NCBI GenBank assembly: GCA_964596165.1
Contig: CAZQTW010000016.1
Coordinates: forward strand, 32,214-96,213
From: CAYUQT01 sp964596165
GTDB lineage: Bacteria > Planctomycetota > Phycisphaerae > UBA1845 > JAFGLZ01
Direction of reading: 5' to 3'
Length of the DNA: 64,000 nucleotides
Every line of letters starts with the position of its first letter. The stretch's first letter is position 1. The position numbers were made by a program, and so were the translations under genes. The notes under the pieces are model-generated. The model was not told the DNA's origin and did not search any database. It saw only the letters and a program-made list of their open reading frames with translations. This document shows positions 43,721-52,539 of the stretch, one piece after another.

Positions 43721-44136
43721 AGGTTTCTCCCGAGACGGCCGGTGTGTGTGTTGCGATGCGTGCAGAAGAGCCGGGATGGGTGCCGCCTGTCAAGCGCACA
43801 TCGTCACGGTCGGGGCGGCAGAGGAGCACGTTTTTCGGTTTCGGCCGCCGAGGGGCCTCCTTGCGTTGCGGACTGCGCCGACCAACGATAGGTTGTACAC
43901 ACGCGGGGCATGAGGTGAATCTGGACCGAGGCCGGAAGCCGCCCGAGCGTCACGCAGAGGCGACGGGCTGACGCCCGTGGTCGTGAGGAGAGCCGGTCGT
44001 GTTCGACAGGAACGGGTGCGTGACATCGGGTGCCGTGGCCAAGCGGAATACAACATGGTGCGGCCATGCTCGTCATGGAGTCGAACGTGCCTGCGCCGCT
44101 GACTGAAGCACCAGCGAAGAAGAGAGACACACCAAG
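43721..44136. other. Divergent intergenic region with one hairpin, no gene
   Basis: 416 bp between the GH84 gene (minus) and a propeller gene (plus). ACGGGC-tgac-GCCCGT at 43963-43978 is a perfect 6-bp hairpin of the kind found scattered in intergenic DNA. No coding frame looks convincing. Confidence 0.5.
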
Positions 44137-45591
44137 ATGAAGCGCACGCTCAACTCGCTCGCCGTCGCCCTGTCCTGCCTACTTCCGGCCGCGGGGGGTC
44201 GGGCCCAGACGCAGACTGCAATGCCTGCCGCGCCCTCGTGGAAACTGCTCTTTTCAAACAGCCAGGACATCACCGACACATGGGGATCGCTGCATTTCGG
44301 TGTGTCGCCCGTGCGGGTGATCCGTGAGTGCGAGCCTCCCGGATTTACCTTCACCGGCTGTTTCCCGCTCCCGGATGGCACATGGCAGGTGTATGGCCAG
44401 CAGATGACGGAGATCAGGCCTGGAAACGAACCGTACGAACGCATCATGGCCTGGAAGCTCATCCGCGCCACCACACGCGATGGCGTAAAGTACGAGAACC
44501 GCCAGACGGTCTTCGAGCCGAACGCTGCGGCTTGGACGGACCACTGTGCGATGGCCTACAACCCGGACGCGAAGGAGTACCTTCTGCTCAAACTCAAGGT
44601 GGACCGCTCCGGCTTTGCCTATACGGCCTTCTTCAGTTCCGACGGTAAGCAGTGGCAGGAGCATCACGGCAACCCGTTGTTTTACGAAGGCGACGCGATG
44701 GGCCTCTTCTGGAGCCCGGTTCTGCATCGTTTCATCTGCGTCAGCAAGAGTCTTCAACCCTATCGCAAACACCTCATCGATCACGGCGGACCTACGCCCG
44801 CCCTGGGCGACGACTCGCTGCGCGACCGGCGGGTGTTGATGCTGCGCTCCAGCCAGGACGGTCGCCGGTGGGAACCGTCGGTTTCCCTGTCGGATGTCTG
44901 GAACCGCAACGGCCGCAAGGGCTCCATCCCAGCGCAATTCCTGACCACCCCCGATGCCAACGACCCGCCGGACCTGGAGTTCTACAGCGGAAACGGCTTC
45001 TGGTATTGCGACCGCGCGTACATGATGGTCCTGAATTACGCGGCCAGCCCCTTGTTGCCGCGCAAACACGGACCGCACCTGGACAACGAATGGTGGACGA
45101 GTCCCGACGGCCGGCGATGGGAACGTCCGGCGCGAGGCGTCAACGCGCTGGAGGTATTTCCCGAGATCCCCCGCCTCGAAAGCCATCCACTCATCGTCAA
45201 CGGCATGATCCTCTTCCCGCGCGGGCATCTGCTGCTGGGTCTGAAGGAGGATCGCATAAGCTATGTCGGCGCGCGGGCCAACGGCGAGTTTTCGACGAGG
45301 TCGTTCCGGATGCCGGAGGCGGACTTGTTGTTAAATGCCGCGTCGCCCTCGCCGGAACGGCCGTTTGCCAGACAGCAGGCCTATGTGATGGCCGCCGTGT
45401 TGGATGAAAAGGGTCAAACGATCCCGGGATTTGAAGCGGATAAGTGCCTCATTCGAGATGAGGATCGGAGCGACATCTCGATGAAGTGGGGCCAGGCCAC
45501 TGCTCGCCGGCTTGCCGGACAGACGATTCGGCTGCGGTTCTTTCTCCGCAGCGCGAACATCTACGCCGTGACGGCACGCACGAACCCGTGA
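44137..45591 (+). CDS. Exported five-bladed-propeller glycosidase-like protein (GH32/43/62-type fold)
   Basis: 484 aa. Signal peptide SLAVALSCLLPAAGGRAQ. Blade-like segments include FTFTGCFPLPDGTWQVYG, WTDHCAMAYNPDAKEYLLL, FAYTAFFSSDGKQWQEH, GDAMGLFWSPVLHRFICVS, MLRSSQDGRRWEPSVSLSD and WTSPDGRRWERP, as in GH32/GH43-type proteins. Catalytic acids cannot be fixed by eye. It opens a run of co-directional genes with the beta-helix protein and the rhamnosidase. Confidence 0.7.
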   Translation: MKRTLNSLAVALSCLLPAAGGRAQTQTAMPAAPSWKLLFSNSQDITDTWGSLHFGVSPVRVIRECEPPGFTFTGCFPLPDGTWQVYGQQMTEIRPGNEPYERIMAWKLIRATTRDGVKYENRQTVFEPNAAAWTDHCAMAYNPDAKEYLLLKLKVDRSGFAYTAFFSSDGKQWQEHHGNPLFYEGDAMGLFWSPVLHRFICVSKSLQPYRKHLIDHGGPTPALGDDSLRDRRVLMLRSSQDGRRWEPSVSLSDVWNRNGRKGSIPAQFLTTPDANDPPDLEFYSGNGFWYCDRAYMMVLNYAASPLLPRKHGPHLDNEWWTSPDGRRWERPARGVNALEVFPEIPRLESHPLIVNGMILFPRGHLLLGLKEDRISYVGARANGEFSTRSFRMPEADLLLNAASPSPERPFARQQAYVMAAVLDEKGQTIPGFEADKCLIRDEDRSDISMKWGQATARRLAGQTIRLRFFLRSANIYAVTARTNP

Positions 45592-45650
45592 AATACTGCG
45601 ACCGGCGAGCCGTGGGAGCGAACAGCCGCAAGAATGATCGGAGCGCGGGA

Positions 45651-46805
45651 ATGCAACCGAGACATCTCAGACTAGGGTTTGTGGTAATGGCTTCCACGAT
45701 GGCCGCATCGGCCGATCCAGTTGCAGCAACCAAGCCCGCCCCCGCAACCGCGACCCTCGTGGTGGCCACCAGAGATTCGTCGGAGCGGTCGAGGGCAACG
45801 GCGGACTTTGTCGGCGACGGCGCGGGCGATCAGGAGGAGATCAATGCAGCCATCCGGGCACTGCCGCCCGCCGGCGGCACGGTGCTCCTGATGGAAGGAA
45901 CGTATGACATTCGAAAGGTCACCGGCAAGCTCGGCGGCGTGCTCATCGAGCGGAGCCATGTGGTCCTGGCCGGTCAGGGGATGGCCACCCGGCTCATTCA
46001 GGCGCCGAACCAGGAGACGAACGTCATCCGAATCATCGGGTCGGATGTGGGGTACATCACCATCCGCGATCTGGTTGTGGATGCCAATCGCGACAAGAAC
46101 CCGCTGGGCGGCGGCAGCCCGGAGGTCGCACACTCGCGTTTTGAGTTCTGCGGCATCAAGGCGTTCTCCGCCGAGCCGGGCAAGAATGCCTCCCCGTGCC
46201 ACGACATCACGATCCGCAACTGCCACGTGCGAAACGCCCGCTCACTCGGGATCATGCTCGAAGGGCCGAACATGCGGGTGCTCGACAATGTGTTGGGCAA
46301 CGCGATGTCCGACTCGGTCGAGATCCTGACCGGGCCGGGCCAGATCCGCGGCAACTACGTCGAGATCACCGGGCGAACCCACGTGGCGATCGGAAGCGAC
46401 CGCGGCAACTCGATCCTCATGACGGACAACATCGTGCACGTGAAAGAGGGGGGCGATCTGGATATCGGTTTCCGTTCGTGGGCCGACTCGCATCGGCATG
46501 TCATCGCGAACAACGTCGTGACGGTCGATCCGGGCGGCAAGTGCAAACAGGCGATGGACGTCCGCGGTTACGAGGCCGCCGTGAGCGGTAACACCGTTCA
46601 CACGTCGGACCCCAACGATCGACTGCGGCTGACGATCGCCGGCGGCAACACGATCGTGACGGGCAACGTGCTCGAGAACACGGTGATCGAGATCAACGAC
46701 ACGACGGGCACGAACAAACCGATCGTCGTCCGCGACAACATCCTGGAGAACTCGACGATCGAGCACAAGAAGGGCAATCTGGTGACCGGGCCGGCAAAAG
46801 ACTGA
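45651..46805 (+). CDS. Exported right-handed beta-helix protein (pectate-lyase-like fold)
   Basis: 384 aa from ATG 45651 (GGAG upstream). Short signal (LGFVVMASTMAASADPVAA). It starts with DFVGDGAGDQEEINAAI and GGTVLLMEGTYDI, the typical N-cap of pectate-lyase-3-like beta-helices, followed by ~22-residue coils (NVIRIIGSDVGYITIRDLVV, HDITIRNCHVRNARSLGIML, NSILMTDNIVHVKEGGDLDI). Likely polysaccharide lyase, epimerase or hydrolase on uronic-acid-containing glycans; active site not assigned. Confidence 0.8.
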   Translation: MQPRHLRLGFVVMASTMAASADPVAATKPAPATATLVVATRDSSERSRATADFVGDGAGDQEEINAAIRALPPAGGTVLLMEGTYDIRKVTGKLGGVLIERSHVVLAGQGMATRLIQAPNQETNVIRIIGSDVGYITIRDLVVDANRDKNPLGGGSPEVAHSRFEFCGIKAFSAEPGKNASPCHDITIRNCHVRNARSLGIMLEGPNMRVLDNVLGNAMSDSVEILTGPGQIRGNYVEITGRTHVAIGSDRGNSILMTDNIVHVKEGGDLDIGFRSWADSHRHVIANNVVTVDPGGKCKQAMDVRGYEAAVSGNTVHTSDPNDRLRLTIAGGNTIVTGNVLENTVIEINDTTGTNKPIVVRDNILENSTIEHKKGNLVTGPAKD

Positions 46806-46908
46806 CCTTCATGTCGGAGCCCGTTGGCTGCTTGAGTTGCCGCTGAAACCGAATTACCTTTCCTCTCGCTGAACGAACAAGGACCGGCATTAAAAGGATG
46901 GTGATCAG

Positions 46909-49900
46909 ATGAACATGCAATTCAGTCTAAGGACGTGGTTGAAGAGTTGGGGTTTGTCGGCGGGCCTGTGCCTGCTCATCGGTATGGCATCGGGTTGTGC
47001 GCAGACCGGCGGACCGAAGGGCCTGCGGACCGAGTACCAGGTCAATCCCCTCGGGATCGACGTGAAAACGCCGAGGCTCACCTGGGAGCTGAACGACGCC
47101 CGGCGAGGGGCCGTCCAGACGGCCTATCAGGTGCTCGTCGCGAGCAGCCCGGAGAATCTCAAGGCGGGTCGCGGCGATCTGTGGGACTCCGGCAAGGTGG
47201 ATTCGAGCCAGTCGCATCTGGTCGTCTACGCGGGCGCTCCTCTTACGTCGCGGACGCAGTGCTGGTGGAAGGTCCGCACGTGGGACAAGAGCGGCCAGCC
47301 GTCGATGTGGAGCCAACCGGGCTACTGGTCGATGGGTCTGCTCAATCCATCCGACTGGACGGCCAAGTGGATCGGCCGCGACGAGCCGGCCTCGTCACAG
47401 CCCACGCTCGAAAGGGAACTCAAAACGGCGCAGTGGATCTGGTTCCCTGAGGGCGAGCCGGCGACCAACGCCCCGGTGGCCAAGCGATGGTTCCGCCGCG
47501 TGTTCACCATTCCGGCGGATCGCAAGATTCGCGTAGGCTCGTGCTCGATGTCGGCGGACAACAGCTTCACGCTCTACGTCAACGGGTCCAAGCTCGGGAC
47601 CGGCAACAGTTTCCAACAGGCCGGAACGTTCGCCATCACCCGGTACCTCCGCCCCGGCGACAACGCGATCGCCGTCGTGGCGAGCAACGTGGGCGATTCG
47701 CCGAACCCGGCCGGGTTGATCGGGGCCGTCCGGGTCGAGTTCGAGAAGGGCGAACCGCTGACGGTCGTCACGGACAATCAGTGGGTCGTCACAAACAAAG
47801 AGGCGTCGGGGTGGCAAGGCGTCTCCTTTCAGGCAACCGGCTGGGTGAATGCCAAGTCACTCGGAAAGTGCGGGATGGACCCCTGGAAGGATCTCAAGGT
47901 CGTTCCGCTCGAGGACCGTCGGCTGCCGGCCCGCTATCTGCGGCGCGAGTTTGCCGCCCCCAAGACGATCAAGCAAGCCACGGCCTACATTTGCGGCTTG
48001 GGCTACTACGAGCTCTATCTGAACGGCAAGAAGGTCGGCGACCACGTGCTCGATCCGGCACTCACCGATTACACGAAGCGGGCGCTCTACGTGACGTATG
48101 ACGTGACCGGGCACCTGAAGAAGGGGACCAACGCCGTCGGCGTCATCCTCGGCAATGGCCGCTACTTCGCCCCACGGATCACCGAGCCGATCGCAACGAC
48201 CACGTACGGCTATCCCAAGCTCCTGCTCCAGATGCGGGTCGAGTACGACGACGGCAGCTCGGTCGAAGTTGTGAGCGACGAAACCTGGAAGCTGACGACC
48301 AACGGACCGATCCGGACGAACAACGACTACGACGGCGAGGATTATGACGCCCGCATGGAGCTGCCCGGTTGGTGCTCACCGGGATACGACGACTCGCAAT
48401 GGGAATCGCCGCAACTCGTCACGGCGCCGGGCGGCGTCATCGCGGCCGCGATGATCGAACCCTGCCGCGTCACGAAGACCATCAAGCCGATTTCGATCAA
48501 GGAGATCAAACCCGGCGTCTACATCTATGACATGGGCCAGAACATGGTCGGCTGGCTGAAGCTGACCGCGAGGGGCCCGGCCGGAACGACCGTCACGCTG
48601 CGCCACGCCGAGACGCTCGACGCGCACGGCAACCTCTATCTGGCCAACATGCGTTCGTGCAGGGTCACGGATACCTACATCCTCAAGGGCAAAGGCACCG
48701 AGGTTTACGAGCCGCGATTTACGTATCACGGTTTCCGATTCGTCGAGCTGACGGGTTACCCCGGCAGGCCGTCGCTGGGAACGATCGAGGGTCGCGTTGT
48801 CCACTCCGATCTGGAACGGATGGGCAGCTTCGCCTGTTCCGATCCGACGATCATGCGGGTCTATCACAACATCCTCTGGGGCATCCGGGGTAACCTCCGC
48901 ACGATACCGACCGACTGTCCGCAGCGCGACGAGCGCCAGGGCTGGCTGGGCGACATCGCCAACGAGTCGAAACACGAGAGCTTCGAGTTCAACGCGTTGA
49001 ACTTCTACACGAAGTGGCTGCAAGACATCGAAGAGGCGCAGGACGAAAAGGGCAATCTGCCCGATGTCGCCCCGCGGTTCTGGACGATCTACTCGACAAA
49101 CGTCACGTGGCCCAGTGCGTATGTGATCATCCCGGAGTGGTTCCACGAACAGTACGGCGACACCCGGCCGATCGCCGCCCACTACGCGAGCTGGTGCAAG
49201 TGGATCGAGTTCCTGTCGCAGTATCTCAAGGACGACCTGATGCCGAAGGACACCTACGGCGACTGGTGCGTCCCGCCGGAGAAGAAGGAGCTGATCCACT
49301 CGCAGGACCCGGCGCGCAAGACGGACGCTACCGTGCTGGGCACGACGTATTACTATCACGACCTCCGCCTCATGGCGAAGTACGCGACGATGCTCGGCAA
49401 GCCCGACGACGCCAAGAAGTGGAACGCCTTGGCCGATCGGCTTAAGGCAGCGTTCAACAAGAAGTTCTTCAATGCTCAGACGGCCACGTACAGCAACGGC
49501 ACGCAGACGTCGAGCGTCTTGCCGCTGGCGTTCGGCATGGTGCCCGAAGAGCACCGCCAACGCGTCTTCAACAATCTCGTCGACAACATCCTGGTCAAGT
49601 GCCAGGGGCACCTCGCCACCGGATTGATCGGCGGGCAGTGGCTGATGCGGGTCTTGTCGGACAACGGCCGGCCCGACGTTGCGCTCAAGCTGGCCCAGGA
49701 GCGGTCGTATCCGAGTTGGGGTTACATGGCCGACCACGGCGCGACGACGATCTGGGAGCTGTGGAATGGTGACACGGCCGACCCGGCGATGAACTCGCAT
49801 AACCACCTGATGCTCGTCGGCGACCTGGGGATCTGGTTGTACCAGTACGTCGCGGGCATCCGGTCGGACCCGCAGCACCCGGCGTTCAAGCGGATCTGGA

Positions 49901-50220
49901 TCCGCCCCGTGCCCACGGGCGATCTGAAGTGGGCCAAGGCCGAACATCACAGCCCGCACGGTTGGGTCCGCAGCGAATGGCGCCTGACCCGGGACGGCCT
50001 GACGCTCAACGTGACGATTCCGGCCAATGCGACGGCGGAGGTCTGCGTCCCGACGCTCGGGAAACAGGATGTCACGATCACCGAAGGCGGCGTGAAGGTG
50101 GTGTCCAGTGGCCAGCCGGCGCAGACGGTCGAGGGCGCCAAGTTCATTCGCATGGACAAGGCCGCGGCCGTCTTCGAGGTCGGAGCGGGGAATTACAGGT
50201 TTGTGGTGCAGGGGAAGTGA
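46909..50220 (+). CDS. Alpha-L-rhamnosidase, GH78, lipoprotein
   Basis: 1103 aa. Signal with lipobox LCLLIGMASGC, so probably anchored. N-terminal fibronectin-like domain (PRLTWELNDARRG, SHLVVYAGAPLTSRTQCWWK), beta-sandwich domains, then the (alpha/alpha)6 barrel with PTDCPQRDERQGWLGD (D669, E675 region, expected catalytic acids), NLPDVAPRFW, YGDWCVPPEK and TIWELWNGD, and a C-terminal beta domain. It should release terminal alpha-L-rhamnose. Length is usual for bacterial GH78. Last of three co-directional carbohydrate genes. Confidence 0.93.
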   Translation: MNMQFSLRTWLKSWGLSAGLCLLIGMASGCAQTGGPKGLRTEYQVNPLGIDVKTPRLTWELNDARRGAVQTAYQVLVASSPENLKAGRGDLWDSGKVDSSQSHLVVYAGAPLTSRTQCWWKVRTWDKSGQPSMWSQPGYWSMGLLNPSDWTAKWIGRDEPASSQPTLERELKTAQWIWFPEGEPATNAPVAKRWFRRVFTIPADRKIRVGSCSMSADNSFTLYVNGSKLGTGNSFQQAGTFAITRYLRPGDNAIAVVASNVGDSPNPAGLIGAVRVEFEKGEPLTVVTDNQWVVTNKEASGWQGVSFQATGWVNAKSLGKCGMDPWKDLKVVPLEDRRLPARYLRREFAAPKTIKQATAYICGLGYYELYLNGKKVGDHVLDPALTDYTKRALYVTYDVTGHLKKGTNAVGVILGNGRYFAPRITEPIATTTYGYPKLLLQMRVEYDDGSSVEVVSDETWKLTTNGPIRTNNDYDGEDYDARMELPGWCSPGYDDSQWESPQLVTAPGGVIAAAMIEPCRVTKTIKPISIKEIKPGVYIYDMGQNMVGWLKLTARGPAGTTVTLRHAETLDAHGNLYLANMRSCRVTDTYILKGKGTEVYEPRFTYHGFRFVELTGYPGRPSLGTIEGRVVHSDLERMGSFACSDPTIMRVYHNILWGIRGNLRTIPTDCPQRDERQGWLGDIANESKHESFEFNALNFYTKWLQDIEEAQDEKGNLPDVAPRFWTIYSTNVTWPSAYVIIPEWFHEQYGDTRPIAAHYASWCKWIEFLSQYLKDDLMPKDTYGDWCVPPEKKELIHSQDPARKTDATVLGTTYYYHDLRLMAKYATMLGKPDDAKKWNALADRLKAAFNKKFFNAQTATYSNGTQTSSVLPLAFGMVPEEHRQRVFNNLVDNILVKCQGHLATGLIGGQWLMRVLSDNGRPDVALKLAQERSYPSWGYMADHGATTIWELWNGDTADPAMNSHNHLMLVGDLGIWLYQYVAGIRSDPQHPAFKRIWIRPVPTGDLKWAKAEHHSPHGWVRSEWRLTRDGLTLNVTIPANATAEVCVPTLGKQDVTITEGGVKVVSSGQPAQTVEGAKFIRMDKAAAVFEVGAGNYRFVVQGK

Positions 50221-50227
50221 GGCGAAT

Positions 50228-50485
50228 ATGCCTGAGATATGCAGGTTTCTAGGAATCGTGGTATACATGCTATACGACGATCACCCGCCGCCCCATTTCC
50301 ACGCTGAGTACGGAGAGTATCAGATTTCTGTCGAGATTCACTCTGGCGTTGTTGAGGGGCGCTTCCCCAGACGGGCGTTGAACGCGGTATTGGAATGGTA
50401 TAGCATCAACAAGGAGAGACTGTTGGCGGATTGGGCTTTGGCTGAACGCCATGAGCCGCTCGAAAAGATACCGCCTTTGGAGTAA
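50228..50485 (+). CDS. DUF4160-family protein
   Basis: 85 aa, starting 8 nt after the rhamnosidase stop. MPEICRFLGIVVYMLYDDH then PPPHFHAEYGEYQISVEIHS is the DUF4160 pattern, with an HFH motif. These small proteins are nearly always encoded next to DUF2442 proteins, as here, and behave like candidate toxin-antitoxin or nucleic-acid-linked pairs; the function is not settled. Confidence 0.85.
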   Translation: MPEICRFLGIVVYMLYDDHPPPHFHAEYGEYQISVEIHSGVVEGRFPRRALNAVLEWYSINKERLLADWALAERHEPLEKIPPLE

Positions 50486-50489
50486 GAAC

Positions 50490-50762
50490 GTGCTGTACGT
50501 GACCTCGGCTCAATATGAGGGAGACTACCGCATCCGAGTCGAGTTCAACGATGGCCAATCTGGTGTCGTTGACCTCCGGGATGATCTCTGGGGCCCTGTT
50601 TTCGAACCCTTGAAAGACGTGGAACTCTTCAAGCGATTCGCGGTCTCGGACGAGTTCCGAACCATTGTCTGGGAGAACGGAGCCGACATCGCCCCGGAAC
50701 ACCTACACGATAAGTTGACTCAAGAATCCCCGCGGCGGACGATCACCCGCGGAGCGGTATGA
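50490..50762 (+). CDS. DUF2442-family protein
   Basis: 90 aa from GTG 50490, which has GGAG 8 nt upstream and gives the usual family start (LYVTSAQYEGDYRIRVEFND). An ATG at 50451 would add 13 residues and overlap DUF4160. VFEPLKDVELFKRFAVSDEF and TIVWENGADIAPEHLHD are family features. Its stop overlaps the next start (ATGA, 50759-50762). Confidence 0.82.
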   Translation: MLYVTSAQYEGDYRIRVEFNDGQSGVVDLRDDLWGPVFEPLKDVELFKRFAVSDEFRTIVWENGADIAPEHLHDKLTQESPRRTITRGAV

Positions 50763-50965
50763 CTGTGAAGGAGGCCGGCAGACGCAAACTACCTGAGGAC
50801 CCGATCGTCGCAGAGGTGCGAAAGGCGGGACAGGAAATGGCTTACGAGGCAGATGACGACCTTCATACCCTATGCGAGCGCCTCCGCCAAGCTGAGCGGC
50901 AGCACCCCGAAAGGCTGGTCAAGGGCGCACTGCGTCAAAAATCGCGGAGCCGGTGGAACGTATAA
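50759..50965 (+). CDS. Small hypothetical protein coupled to DUF2442
   Basis: 68 aa, coupled by a 4-nt ATGA overlap. Its LPEDPIVAEVRKAGQEMAYE then ADDDLHTLCERLRQAERQHP looks like the short helical proteins (DPIV.EVR....) often found beside toxin-antitoxin-like pairs. Ends in a basic tail. Function unknown. Confidence 0.6.
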   Translation: MTVKEAGRRKLPEDPIVAEVRKAGQEMAYEADDDLHTLCERLRQAERQHPERLVKGALRQKSRSRWNV

Positions 50966-51076
50966 GGAAGTGCATCGTTTCATCGGACCCAAGACCTGGG
51001 TTGCCGCCCATGAGGCGTTGTGCCATGTGTGGTTCACGGCACATCATGAACCGAACACCATCCGCGCGCTTCGAGA

Positions 51077-51388
51077 CTAGAGAACGCCGGCGTTCCGGGC
51101 GTACTGAGTGGCCAGCTCGGTGGGCACGCAGGCGTTCAGCGTCATGCTCGTGCCGCCCAGGTTCAGGGTGCCGATCCACACTTCCCCATCCGGACAATCC
51201 TGGGTGCCGATCTCACCGTATTGACTCAGCAAGCCGCTAAGCATGCTCATGGGAACGACGTCCAACAGGAGCGTGGGCGACGGACCCGGCAGCAGGCCGG
51301 CCTGATTCAGGCCGGGTACAAAGCCACAGCCGAAAAGTAGTAGAAAGACAACCGTCAAGGCCGAAAGGATCAAGGACGTGCGGGCCAC
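51077..51388 (-). CDS. Small lipoprotein, member A of a paralogous pair
   Basis: 103 aa from a GTG start at 51388 with GGAG 8 nt upstream. Lipobox VVFLLLFGC. The mature part has LLPGPSPTLLLDVV, then CPDGEVWIGTLNLGG and SMTLNACVPTELATQY; the two Cys may form a disulfide. It is clearly related to the gene at 51617-51958. I do not recognise the family. Confidence 0.6.
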   Translation of the reverse strand: MARTSLILSALTVVFLLLFGCGFVPGLNQAGLLPGPSPTLLLDVVPMSMLSGLLSQYGEIGTQDCPDGEVWIGTLNLGGTSMTLNACVPTELATQYARNAGVL

Positions 51389-51616
51389 GGATCACTCCTC
51401 CACGTTATCCTGGCAGCTTTATCGGCTGGAAATGGGACCTGCGTAACCCGACACCATCGGCCTGTCGTCCAAAACATGCCGGCTGCTCGTCTTAGGTGTC
51501 GATGCGCGCCAACACAGGGCTCTTCCCGCGCAGCCTCCCTGCACAGCTAGTATACACCGTTTTTGGGAGGCGGTTGCGGCGGAGTTTGGATTGTGCCCGA
51601 AGTTTGCGAGGTTTTT

Positions 51617-51958
51617 CTACATGCCGTACTGCCCCGCGAGGGCCGTGGACACACAGGCGTTGACGGCCACCGACTGCCCGTTCACAGTGGCCGTGCCAAC
51701 CCATGTGGTCCCTGCGGGACACGACTGGGAACCGGCGCTCGTTGTGCCGGTCAGACCGCTCAGGCCGCTTAGACCGCTAAGGCCCAAGCCGCTGAGGTCT
51801 GTGCCGCCAAACAGGCTGCTGAGCGCACTGGCATTGCTACTAACGAGATTGAGCAACAGGCTGGGGGAAGGGCCCGGCAGAATCCCGAACTGGGTGCATC
51901 CGGTGGAGACAACAACGCCAATAACGCAGAGAACGCAGATGGAAACAGATCGACTCAT
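51617..51958 (-). CDS. Small lipoprotein, member B of a paralogous pair
   Basis: 113 aa. Lipobox VIGVVVSTGC; then ILPGPSPSLLLNLVSS, a glycine/leucine repeat LSGLGLSGLSGLSGLTG, and CPAGTTWVGTATVNG with SVAVNACVSTALAGQY. Shares the PGPSP-LLL and CP...NAC motifs with the gene downstream; the SGL repeat is unique to this copy. Family unknown. Confidence 0.65.
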   Translation of the reverse strand: MSRSVSICVLCVIGVVVSTGCTQFGILPGPSPSLLLNLVSSNASALSSLFGGTDLSGLGLSGLSGLSGLTGTTSAGSQSCPAGTTWVGTATVNGQSVAVNACVSTALAGQYGM

Positions 51959-52539
51959 CTAGGCTGCCTTTCCTTTTTACACACCCAGGGATTAGCGATC
52001 ACTACACACCTCGGATTCGTCATCTGAAGAGGTCCACCTCTATATTATCGTAGCACGTGTTCGGTTAGGTTCAAGCCGTTCGACAAGTCACACCGGTCAA
52101 CAGAGCGACAATCCCAAACCTCCTTGAGCAGAAGGATTGCATAACCTTCGTTGGAGTAAGCGGTTGGAACGGACTAGCCCTCGGTTCGACACCCGGCGGC
52201 CTGGCCTATTATCGCGGAGAGAGTGCCGAAAACGCCAGCGGGTGTGTGAGACTGAGACCTGAACGCACGACCCGCCTTCTGCGGCAGGGTGTGGCGACGT
52301 TCAGTGGGTTCCGCAACACATGCTTGTTTGATCGCATGGGTCAACGCCTGGTCTGGAGAATCATCGTCGTTTCGTGGCCACAAGGTCCTATATGTGACCC
52401 ATTCCGCCGACATCGCCGACAGGGGGATGCCGGCCCTCACTCATGAGAACTTGACGTTTTCACGTTCCGCCCATACCGTGCGGAAGCTCTGTTTGCTTAT
52501 TGCATGTCTTAACGGCCGGATTGGTGTGGGAGGCGTCGC
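51959..52539. other. Intergenic region, no gene recognised
   Basis: 581 bp between a lipoprotein gene (minus) and a symporter (plus). Overlapping short frames at 52174-52446 on both strands show no recognisable domain or Shine-Dalgarno. It should contain the symporter promoter. Confidence 0.5.

Noticed and set aside
48376..50268. 630-codon open frame antisense to the GH78 gene
   Set aside because: Composition typical of antisense frames in GC-rich DNA; the GH78 catalytic region lies on the opposite strand.
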